64,000 bases of DNA. It comes from Xanthocytophaga agilis (lineage in GTDB: Bacteria; Bacteroidota; Bacteroidia; Cytophagales; 172606-1). The DNA is taken from the NCBI RefSeq assembly GCF_030068605.1, contig NZ_JASJOU010000003.1, positions 434,001 to 498,000 of the forward strand, read 5' to 3'. The translations under genes were made by a program, and so were the position numbers. The notes under the pieces were generated by a model, which saw nothing but the letters and a program-made list of their open reading frames with translations, was not told the origin of the DNA and did no database searches. Shown in pieces: positions 51,242 to 59,483 of the stretch; within the stretch, counting starts at the first letter, position 1; every line of letters begins with the position of its first letter.

Positions 51242-53452
51242 CTACATGCCCTTATCAGACTTTTTCCGGACTGCAAAACCTATCTTCTTTTTAAACTCCA
51301 TTTTCATCATTCTTTTGGTCCAGCGGCGCAGTTTGCTACGTGTTTTAGGTACTTCTCCAATCCATTCTTCGGTATGTTCCGGATTCACACCATTCACTAT
51401 TATTTCAATAGGTGTTGCAGTCAATTGTTGTAATTGTTCAAGTACCAGCTTATCAGCTGGTCGCCAGTTACGGTTTGCTCTAGCAACCAGTAGAATTAAA
51501 TCTACTTCTTTCAGTAAAGCCACCGGATAGGTATTTTCAAGTAAGGCAGGGATTTCTAGCAACAAGAATCCATCCGTTACTTTACCTTTGGTCATCTCTG
51601 TCCAGGATTGGGCTGTACTCAAATTGGAAAACACATTATAGAAACAATCCGATTCTGTATGATCTGTTAGGCTCTCTTTGTGGTTATTTGGCAAAACAAC
51701 CACTGAAGGTTGCTGCATTTGATTGAGTTTATAGGCCAGAGACCGAGCAATCGTCGTCTTTCCTTCTCCATTCTGGGTACTTATGATTGCGACTGTATAT
51801 ACAGATTTTGTATTGGACTGACCTTTCTTTAGTAAAAGTTGCTGAACAAGCAGTTCTTCAACCCGAGTCAAAAACTTATTCCATGTAGATCCCTTCATCA
51901 GGAGTGGATATATTCCAAACATAGCCAATCCTATACGCTTTGCAGCTAACGATAACTTTTTGAGATTTTTGTCTGCCATTTCCATAGCAATCAAACAAGC
52001 TGCAATAATCACAAATCCACCAAACCCACCAGCAATTACCAAAATCATCCGCTTAGACCCCTTTGACTTTACAGGCAAATAGGGCGCATCCATAATTTTG
52101 AGATTGGAGGCAAGTTCATTACTTTGTTGCATTAATCGGCTCAGATTGAGGCCATGTAACAGAGACAAATATTCCTTTTCTGCTATATCTATTTCTCTCT
52201 CTATTCTCTTCAATGTCGCTCCCAATGGAGCCATTTGTTCATATACCTGCTGAAACTCCTGTTTACGTTTATCCATAACAGACAAACGCGATTTTGTTTC
52301 TTCTGCTATAATGGCATTCTTGACCCAGTCATCCAGCAAATCTTTACTAGGTAATCCCTGAACAGTGTGTGTATTTTTAAAAAGGTTATCTACACTAGTT
52401 TTGATCTGTTGGGACACATTATCTGCCTGTTTTCTCAGGTCTTCTATCTGCGTTTGTGCCTGCTGATCATTGTTATCTTTGGAATAAAGTTCCATTTTAG
52501 CCAGTTCAGTGGATATCTTGCTTAACTGACTACGATAAGACATAATCTCCTGAGCATTCAGACTGACACCTGTCCGGTTTTGCAGCTTCTGCTCAATCAT
52601 TCCCATCACAGAGAAGGAACCAGCATAGTCCATCTCCAAACCGTTATACTTATCATACAACTCCTCCTTCTCCGCCGATATATATTTAGTTTGCTCGTAG
52701 TAGTTGATGATATTGTTATTCTTGTTAAATGCCAGAAATTTTTGTTCTGCCTCGCCCAATTTCATTTGTGCTTTGGCGACCTCCTCTTCAAAATATTTGA
52801 TGACAGACTCTGTTTGACCTTCCCGAAGCTCTCTCTTTTTACGGATAAATACTTCTGTCAGTATTTCCAGAGAGTTCTTACACATAGCAGCGTCTTCAGA
52901 TTCATATTGAATTTTCACCAGATCGCTGGAATTCAAACGTATAGCTGTCATTTTAGAGAGAGCCGTAATAGAATAATTCGGCTTATCTCCATTTATGAGC
53001 AGATACACGGCATTTTGAGCATCCCGCCTCAACAGACCATAGATATTAGTGATGGTCTTTTCTTTTGTATCCGCTACAATGATTCGGGTAAGAGAATCAC
53101 TGATCAACTCATGTAATTTGGAGTAAGACTTCCAACTGAGCAGATCAGGATCATGTTTTTTCAGCATCAAGTGACTAGCCAGAAGCCGCACAGCAACCTC
53201 TTCACGTGTCTGACGGGAGTTAATCAGATTTAAAAGGTTATCAAACGCATTGCTGGTTGCAAAAAAGTCGGCCTGAGCATTTCCCTGAAGTGTATACCCA
53301 GACGCAATACCTGTATAGACTGTTGTCTCTGAAGAGTAGATCTTTGTTTCATGACGGGTCAGGTAAAAGATGGTTCCTGCCAGTATCACAGGGATAACTG
53401 TCAACATCAACCAGTTTCTAACCAGTAACCGTATAAGATCAATCAGACTCAT
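51242..53452 (-). CDS. Wzc-like polysaccharide co-polymerase with degenerate kinase domain
   Basis: 736 aa. TM1 (about 14-32), Wzz periplasmic domain with long coiled coils (about 200-440), GNVR-type return segment (LPVKSKG), TM2 (about 469-492), and a C-terminal BY-kinase/ParA-like ATPase domain (about 500-705). The P-loop STQNGEGKTT (558-567) is intact, but the Walker A' strand reads VVVLPNN (584-590) without the usual Asp, the Walker B strand reads GFLLLEIPAL with Glu in place of Asp, and there is no C-terminal tyrosine cluster (the tail is Lys/Arg-rich). It may bind ATP and set chain length without tyrosine autophosphorylation. Overlaps the TolC-like gene by 4 bp. Confidence 0.9.
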   Translation of the reverse strand: MSLIDLIRLLVRNWLMLTVIPVILAGTIFYLTRHETKIYSSETTVYTGIASGYTLQGNAQADFFATSNAFDNLLNLINSRQTREEVAVRLLASHLMLKKHDPDLLSWKSYSKLHELISDSLTRIIVADTKEKTITNIYGLLRRDAQNAVYLLINGDKPNYSITALSKMTAIRLNSSDLVKIQYESEDAAMCKNSLEILTEVFIRKKRELREGQTESVIKYFEEEVAKAQMKLGEAEQKFLAFNKNNNIINYYEQTKYISAEKEELYDKYNGLEMDYAGSFSVMGMIEQKLQNRTGVSLNAQEIMSYRSQLSKISTELAKMELYSKDNNDQQAQTQIEDLRKQADNVSQQIKTSVDNLFKNTHTVQGLPSKDLLDDWVKNAIIAEETKSRLSVMDKRKQEFQQVYEQMAPLGATLKRIEREIDIAEKEYLSLLHGLNLSRLMQQSNELASNLKIMDAPYLPVKSKGSKRMILVIAGGFGGFVIIAACLIAMEMADKNLKKLSLAAKRIGLAMFGIYPLLMKGSTWNKFLTRVEELLVQQLLLKKGQSNTKSVYTVAIISTQNGEGKTTIARSLAYKLNQMQQPSVVVLPNNHKESLTDHTESDCFYNVFSNLSTAQSWTEMTKGKVTDGFLLLEIPALLENTYPVALLKEVDLILLVARANRNWRPADKLVLEQLQQLTATPIEIIVNGVNPEHTEEWIGEVPKTRSKLRRWTKRMMKMEFKKKIGFAVRKKSDKGM

Positions 53453-54210
53453 TTTCCAATCAGCAGTTCACTCAGTTTTACACCCACCCGCTGCTCAAGC
53501 AACAGATACATAGATTTTAGCTTACTTTTTACTTCTTCATTACTAACAGCAGCTTTTGTATACATTTCGCTTACTCTGACTATTTCAGAAACTGGAATTT
53601 CACCTTCTACAAATTCTTTCTCTGCCATCTTTTTATGAATCTGCATAGAATTCACAGATTCGTTGGAGAGTAACAGTATGCGATTGGTTAATACCAGCTC
53701 CTGATATAAGCCAATCACTTCCTTACGGATATCATTCTCCTTTATTTTCTGATTTAATTCAGTCTGGTGAAGTTCTATTTGTTTTTTCTTTAACTGATTT
53801 CCTCTGGTAAATACCTTATCCAATGGAAGAGAAAGATTGACTCCAACAGTATAGCGGGATGACTTAGCTGTTGTAAAAGAATTCACCGGATTATTGATAG
53901 TAGATTCTGTCACAGAAAGATTGCCCGCCGTTCCATAATTATAGGCGGAGACCAGAGAAACACCACTTAACAACGCTTTTCGTACAATGATGGCATCCTG
54001 AGTAACAATCTCCTTTTCAGCCAGCTCAATTTCTACTTCAGGTGCATGTTGCAATGCAGCCTGAATCAACACAGGTAAGATTTTATCAGGTGATTCAAAC
54101 AATTTCTGCTGCCATACAGAATCTGCTACATACTCTGTCCCTGTACTTTGTCCATATAGTACAGAAAGAGTGATAGTATTCAGAAACAGTAGAAGCAAAA
54201 GCTTTTTCAT
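53449..54210 (-). CDS. Short TolC-family outer-membrane protein
   Basis: 253 aa with a signal peptide (MKKLLLLLFLNTITLSVLYGQ). The mature part has one TolC/OEP repeat unit: helix (IQAALQHAPEVEIELAEKEI), beta-hairpin region (YTVGVNLSLPL) and long helices (QLKKKQIELHQTELNQKIKE, EFVEGEIPVSEIVRVSEMY). Canonical TolC-family proteins have two such units (about 400-470 aa), so this is about half length. The frame is clean, with no sign of a recent frameshift. Position next to the co-polymerase suggests it replaces or supplements the Wza export channel, since no SLBB-type Wza gene is present in the cluster. Confidence 0.85.
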   Translation of the reverse strand: MKKLLLLLFLNTITLSVLYGQSTGTEYVADSVWQQKLFESPDKILPVLIQAALQHAPEVEIELAEKEIVTQDAIIVRKALLSGVSLVSAYNYGTAGNLSVTESTINNPVNSFTTAKSSRYTVGVNLSLPLDKVFTRGNQLKKKQIELHQTELNQKIKENDIRKEVIGLYQELVLTNRILLLSNESVNSMQIHKKMAEKEFVEGEIPVSEIVRVSEMYTKAAVSNEEVKSKLKSMYLLLEQRVGVKLSELLIGK

Positions 54211-54295
54211 TTTATAAAAACAATGGATTCACAATATGCCAGTAAAACCAGCATAGATAAAACTGCGGAAATGTCGTTGAATTTATAGTGTATAG

Positions 54296-55171
54296 TTAGA
54301 CACTCTCTTTCTGAAACAGAGCAGGGATTGTACGTAATAGAATTCCCAGATCCCGTTTCAACGAGTGATTTTGAGCATAGTTGTTATCAAGAGCAATTCG
54401 TTCTTCCTCTGACATATTTCCTTTGCCCCGTTTACTCACCTGCCATAATCCTGTAATGCCTGCAGGAGCATTGAAACGTGTGGCAAACTGATCTGTAGTA
54501 AGTTTTTCTGCTTCATACAAAGGTAAAGGACGATTGCCTACAATAGACATATCTCCTGTCAGCACATTGTATAGTTGTGGAAGTTCATCAATACTGGTAT
54601 TTCGAATAAACTTACCTACTTTGGTAATTCTCGGATCATCTTTGATTTTTAGAAAGGCCGGTTTTACCTGTTGCTTTTTCATTTCCTTGTAGCTGTTTTC
54701 ACACATCAGCGTTCCTTTCTCGTCTATTAACAATGCAGAACAAGGCTTTCCAATTTTATCGCATTCTGCACAGACGGTAGCCACTGGTGTTGTAGTTTTA
54801 ACAGCACTGGCATACTGGTTCTGACCTTTTAGAGAATCCAGCAACTGGTCAGCATCTGTGCGCATGGAACGAAATTTCCAGAACTTAAATATTTTATATC
54901 CTGTACCTACTCTGTAAGAGTAATAGAATACAGGTCCTTTAGACCCTACCTTAATAAGAATAGCTATTATCGCAAATAAAGGCAGTAAACAAATCAATGC
55001 CAGTGCAGAAAAGAAAATATCAAAAAGGCGTTTATCCCACTTGATTTTGGTAACTTCCCGTATTGCCTCCAGTTCCTGTTGACGTTGTTCGGCAATTTCC
55101 CGCTGGGTAGCCAGTATTTTTTCTTTTTCCAGAAGATAATCTGATGGCACTGAATATGTTATTTCTTTCAT
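54296..55171 (-). CDS. Polyprenyl-phosphate sugar-1-phosphate transferase with Cys4 insert
   Basis: 291 aa, WcaJ/PglC-like initiating transferase that links the first sugar phosphate to undecaprenyl phosphate. N-terminal helix (about 12-45, coiled-coil-like), membrane hairpin (51-73), FKFWKFRSMRTDAD (95-108), the catalytic Asp195-Glu196 in SIDELPQLYNVLTGDMSIVGNRPL, and ITGLWQVSKRG. Between residues about 110 and 172 there is an insertion with C134-x2-C137, C144 and C157, resembling a small zinc-ribbon, which is not part of the standard family. It is probably the committed step of the EPS cluster and lies 19 bp downstream of a receiver gene. Confidence 0.92.
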   Translation of the reverse strand: MKEITYSVPSDYLLEKEKILATQREIAEQRQQELEAIREVTKIKWDKRLFDIFFSALALICLLPLFAIIAILIKVGSKGPVFYYSYRVGTGYKIFKFWKFRSMRTDADQLLDSLKGQNQYASAVKTTTPVATVCAECDKIGKPCSALLIDEKGTLMCENSYKEMKKQQVKPAFLKIKDDPRITKVGKFIRNTSIDELPQLYNVLTGDMSIVGNRPLPLYEAEKLTTDQFATRFNAPAGITGLWQVSKRGKGNMSEEERIALDNNYAQNHSLKRDLGILLRTIPALFQKESV

Positions 55172-55190
55172 AAAGGAAACGTATTATATA

Positions 55191-55565
55191 CTACCCTACT
55201 CTTCTTAAAATATTGGCTATCCGCACCTCTAATTCTTCAGGGTTAAATGGCTTTATCATATAGTCATCTGCACCTGCTTTCAAACACTTTATTTTTTCCT
55301 TTGTCTCATCCTTTCCTGATAACATAATCAAAGGAATATCCTTATACTCACTAAGTGAGCGAATTTTACCAACAAACTCTAACCCGTCCATTAATGGCAT
55401 TGAATAATCGGCGATAATTGCATCTGTCTTATTTCCTGCCTGGAGCCAATCCAATGCCTCACTTCCATTATTTTTTGCAAAGACCTGAAAGTTCAGTCCC
55501 AGATAATGTTCCAGAATCAGTCGGATAGATGGTTCATCATCAACAACAAGGATTGTCTTTTTCAT
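55191..55565 (-). CDS. Receiver-only response regulator heading the EPS cluster
   Basis: 124 aa from the ATG at 55565 (MKKTILVVDDEPSIR); an in-frame extension upstream has no domain content. Asp9/Asp10, phospho-acceptor Asp53 (IIADYSMPLMDG), Ser/Thr switch in MLSGKD and Lys in MIKPFNPEEL. No DNA-binding domain. It is the first gene of the EPS run, so it may control EPS synthesis by protein-protein contact in response to phosphorylation. Candidate donors are the two hybrid kinases starting about 1 kb away in the opposite direction, which end in HPt domains (inference). Confidence 0.93.
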   Translation of the reverse strand: MKKTILVVDDEPSIRLILEHYLGLNFQVFAKNNGSEALDWLQAGNKTDAIIADYSMPLMDGLEFVGKIRSLSEYKDIPLIMLSGKDETKEKIKCLKAGADDYMIKPFNPEELEVRIANILRRVG

Positions 55566-56556
55566 AAGCTTACACGTAGCTAATCGATTTATAAGAATGA
55601 TATGATTTCCTTTAGCTTTTGACAAAGATAGAATGGAAAAAAATGGGAACCTTTGCAAAATATGGCAGAATAAAAGCTATGTATTTTAATGGTGAAAAAC
55701 TATAGGTTTCCAGTAGGTATTATTGCTTAAACAAAGTATTAACGAAAAGACAACTATAAGAAAAACAACTGTTTAAGCAATTTAAAGCGAGTATTTACCT
55801 AAATTTCATGTAACTGATAATCAGAAAGCTACAATGTAGACTATCTGTAATTTCCAGAAGAAATATTCTCCGTTTTCTTTTGAGAATCAGTTGATAAGAC
55901 ATCTGGAATAAAAAATATACTCACTTCCCCTTCGCAGTAAAACCAGCTTAAGTTTCAGAGTAAATCATAGGTATTTACTATATAGGATACTAAACCATTT
56001 GATAGATTTACGTATTATATCGTTTTTACGTGCTATTGGAAGGCGGAAAAAACATTTATAAATTCCAAACCTCTATATTTCATTACCTACTTCTCATATA
56101 GCTGTTGCAACTATAAATATGCCATTAGTCTTTATAATACCTCTTTCTCTAGTTGATATAACATACTAGTCTGATTAAAAACTGCAATTCTATTACAAAC
56201 GATAGTTAATAAATAGCTATGTCTTTTCTGACACCATCACTTCTACTATCTTTGAATACAACTCTCTGTATGTCAAATACTTTTCACTTTAAACAAATAA
56301 AGCCACCCAGCAACTGGGTCAACTTAAACCAACCATTACAGATCCTTATCATTCAATAGATAGTAGTATTAAATTCAAGAGAAAACCTCTCTTCACAATA
56401 TATAGGGTTGATTTTATCTCTTTAACAATGTATACACTCACGTATTGTTGCGTTATTATCCCATATCATGATGAATCCATACAAACTTATCTTAAACCGG
56501 ATTTAAAATACTATACATACTGTGTTCAAAGTCGAGTTTGTTAACAGAATACAACA
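55566..56556. other. Divergent intergenic region, about 990 bp
   Basis: Separates the EPS cluster (minus) from the tandem hybrid kinases (plus). It is AT-rich with stops in all frames. I see no RNA gene, no clear palindrome and no convincing TAnnTTTG box. The length is unusual for this compact region, so it may hold promoters and an unrecognised small RNA. Confidence 0.5.
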
Positions 56557-59382
56557 ATGACAACAATACCAGACGATATACTGGAGCTTAAACGCTTACT
56601 GGCACAAGAAAGAGAAGCTCGTAAAAAAGCTGAAGCAGAACTAGAGGAAAAAAGCTATTCTTTGTATGTGCTGAACGAGCGTCTGAAAAATGTAAATAAA
56701 CTACTGGAGGATCAGGTAGCAAAGCGAACTCAGGAAATGAAATCATTGGCCAGGATGCCGCTGGAAAACCCCGAACCTGTACTACGAATAGACTTTGACG
56801 GTAAAATCATATTCTGCAACGAAGCAATAAACAAAATTGCATCAGATTTACAGGTTGGTGAAGAACGCTATCCGTTTGATCAGTTCTGGGAATATATAGC
56901 CTTAAATGTATGCGATACATATACCCAAAAAGAGATAGAGGCAGAAACAGGTAATCATTATTTTTCATTTACCTGTGTTCCGCTTAAAGAAGAAGGCTAC
57001 ATAAACATTTATGGCCGAAGTATCACCTCTCAGAAAAATATTGAACATACACTCAAGGCAACTGCTAGTCGCCTGACCACTATTATCTCCAGTATTCAGA
57101 GTGCTATACTGGTTGTAGACGAAACAGATAGTGTTTTGTTAGTCAATCAGATGTTCTGCGATTACTTTGATATCCCCCTCTCTCCAAATCAACTGATTGG
57201 TATGGATGCCTGGAAGATGAGAAAACTCATCCAGCGACAATTTGATGATTTTAAGGTAATTCAGAACCAGGTAGGTAAACTTATCGAAGAACGACAGGTA
57301 ATTCTGGATATAGAAATGGAAACCAAAGATGGCCGTGTTATTGAAAGAGACTACATACCTATTCTGGATAACAAAGAATACCTGGGTTCTTTATGGAAGT
57401 TCCAGGATATTACAATACGAAAAAAAAATCAGGCATTACTGGAACAAAGCGAAGAAAAGTACAGAAACATTATTGAAAACATGAATCTTGGCCTGATAGA
57501 GGTAGACCTACAGGAAAGAATCGCGTATGCCAACCAAAGTTTCTGTTTAATGACTGGCTATACATCCAAAGAACTTATTGGAAAGAAAACAACAGAAATA
57601 TTTTTCAGAGACAACAGACTTGGCGAAATAGGACAGAATCTGGAAAGGATTCAGAGCAGAAGACGCAAAGCTATTTCGGACGCCTATGAAATTTGTATCA
57701 AGAACAAAGAAGGAAATGATGTATGGTTATTGATCAGTGGGGCTCCATTGTTTGATGACAATAAAAATTTCATCGGTACGATAGGGATACATCTGGATAT
57801 TACAGATCAGAAGCAGATGGAAAAAGACTTACGTGATGCGATCAGTAAGGCACAGGCGTCAGTAAAGGCCAAAGAGATCTTTCTGGCTAATATGAGTCAT
57901 GAGATTCGTACTCCAATGAATGCGATTCTGGGTATGAGCCGACTCTTGCATAAAACATCTTTGAACGAACAACAGATTTCCTTTCTGAAAGCCATTACGA
58001 CATCGGCTGAAAACCTGCTTGTTATCATCAACGACATTCTGGACTTTTCCAAAATTGAAGCAGGTAAGATGCAGATGGAACATGTGGACTTCACTGTCAA
58101 AGATATTCTGAAGCAGGTTTCAGATATTATAGTATACAAAGCGGAGGAAAAAGGGTTGCACATCAAAACACATATTGATAACCGTATCAGCAAAGCCTTA
58201 AAAGGTGATCCTTATCGACTCAATCAGATATTACTTAATCTGGCGGGTAATGCTGTGAAATTTACACATCAGGGTTCTGTCAAGATAGAAACGCGACTTT
58301 TAGCAGAAACTGAAAGTAGTCAGTGCATAGAATTTATTGTCAGTGACACAGGTATTGGTATCGAGAAAGAAAAACAGTCTGACATATTCAAAAGCTTTAC
58401 CCAGGAAGACAATAGTGTTACCCGGAAATTTGGAGGTACAGGGTTGGGTCTCAGCATTTGTAAACGCCTTATTGAATTAATGGGTGGCAGTATATCAGTC
58501 TTCAGTGAGAAAGGGAAAGGAACTACCATGACATTTACATTAGCCTTTGAGATTGGCAACAGTGAGACATTAGAACAGGAAGAGAAATTAGAAGAAGCAG
58601 AAAATATGTTACCAGATCGTCAGATCCTGCTTGTAGAAGATAATGAATTCAACAGGATGCTGGCAATTACAGTACTGAGTAATCAGGGAGCTATCGTTAC
58701 AGAAGCTGTCAATGGGTTAGATGCTGTGCAGAAAGTCCAGAAAAAAGATTTTGATCTGATTCTGATGGATATACAAATGCCCGAGATGAATGGATTTGAA
58801 GCAACTTCTTATATCCGTAGTCATCTCAACAAACAGACTCCTATCATCGCTTTGACAGCCAATGCAATCAAAGGGGAAAAAGAAAGATGTCTGGAAGTCG
58901 GAATGAATGATTATCTATCTAAGCCATTTGAAGAAAAGGATCTCATTCACAGATGTTCTGTATGGCTTTTCAAGAAACAATCTACCATGGATATAAAAGT
59001 TGCTGAGACATTGAAAACACGGGAAAAACTATACGATTTGTCTCAGCTACAACTAATTAGCCGGGGGGATAAAAACTTTGTCTGCAAAATGATTCAGCTT
59101 TTTATTAATTCCAGCAGCGAAGCAGTAAACAAGTTTAAAAGCTATCATAAAAATCGTGAATTTGATAGATTCTATTCACTGGCACATCAACTCAAACCCA
59201 ATATTGAAAATATGGGCATTAGCTCTTTGAGAGATGAAATCAGAGAGATTGAACAAATCAGCCACAGAAACTACAATCTGGAACGACTGGATTATCTGAT
59301 GAGTCACTTTGAAGAAGTCATTGTGCAGATAAATCAAGAATTGCATCAGGAGTTGGAACACTTAAAAGAACCTGTCTCCTGA
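56557..59382 (+). CDS. Soluble PAS-hybrid histidine kinase with HPt
   Basis: 941 aa, no TM segments. Order: coiled coil (about 8-65), three PAS-like domains (about 70-160, 170-290, 300-425; the third shows GLIEVDLQERIAYANQSFCLMTGYTSKEL), HisKA with His448 in MSHEIRTPMNAIL, HATPase_c (LNLAGNAVKFTH, GTGLGLSICKRL), receiver (about 685-805; LVEDNEFNR, LMDIQMPEMNGFEA, LSKPFEEKD), and HPt (about 830-930; LAHQLKPNIENMG). A full four-step phosphorelay in one cytoplasmic protein, whose HPt must hand phosphate to a separate receiver. A paralogue follows 102 bp downstream. Confidence 0.95.
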   Translation: MTTIPDDILELKRLLAQEREARKKAEAELEEKSYSLYVLNERLKNVNKLLEDQVAKRTQEMKSLARMPLENPEPVLRIDFDGKIIFCNEAINKIASDLQVGEERYPFDQFWEYIALNVCDTYTQKEIEAETGNHYFSFTCVPLKEEGYINIYGRSITSQKNIEHTLKATASRLTTIISSIQSAILVVDETDSVLLVNQMFCDYFDIPLSPNQLIGMDAWKMRKLIQRQFDDFKVIQNQVGKLIEERQVILDIEMETKDGRVIERDYIPILDNKEYLGSLWKFQDITIRKKNQALLEQSEEKYRNIIENMNLGLIEVDLQERIAYANQSFCLMTGYTSKELIGKKTTEIFFRDNRLGEIGQNLERIQSRRRKAISDAYEICIKNKEGNDVWLLISGAPLFDDNKNFIGTIGIHLDITDQKQMEKDLRDAISKAQASVKAKEIFLANMSHEIRTPMNAILGMSRLLHKTSLNEQQISFLKAITTSAENLLVIINDILDFSKIEAGKMQMEHVDFTVKDILKQVSDIIVYKAEEKGLHIKTHIDNRISKALKGDPYRLNQILLNLAGNAVKFTHQGSVKIETRLLAETESSQCIEFIVSDTGIGIEKEKQSDIFKSFTQEDNSVTRKFGGTGLGLSICKRLIELMGGSISVFSEKGKGTTMTFTLAFEIGNSETLEQEEKLEEAENMLPDRQILLVEDNEFNRMLAITVLSNQGAIVTEAVNGLDAVQKVQKKDFDLILMDIQMPEMNGFEATSYIRSHLNKQTPIIALTANAIKGEKERCLEVGMNDYLSKPFEEKDLIHRCSVWLFKKQSTMDIKVAETLKTREKLYDLSQLQLISRGDKNFVCKMIQLFINSSSEAVNKFKSYHKNREFDRFYSLAHQLKPNIENMGISSLRDEIREIEQISHRNYNLERLDYLMSHFEEVIVQINQELHQELEHLKEPVS
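57868..58073 (+). repeat. 206-bp near-identical repeat, copy 1 (HisKA region)
   Basis: Aligned by eye with 60792-60997 at a constant offset of 2924 bp: 205 of 206 positions are identical, the only difference being T57888 versus C60812. It covers the HisKA phospho-acceptor helix of both kinases, while the flanking sequence is clearly diverged. Confidence 0.9.
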
Positions 59383-59483
59383 TACAATTCAGACTTTAAT
59401 CCTAATTCTTACTAACCATTCCGCAAAAACAACCTACCTCTTTTTACTATTGACAAAAGAATTCAACTATTACAGGTATATAC

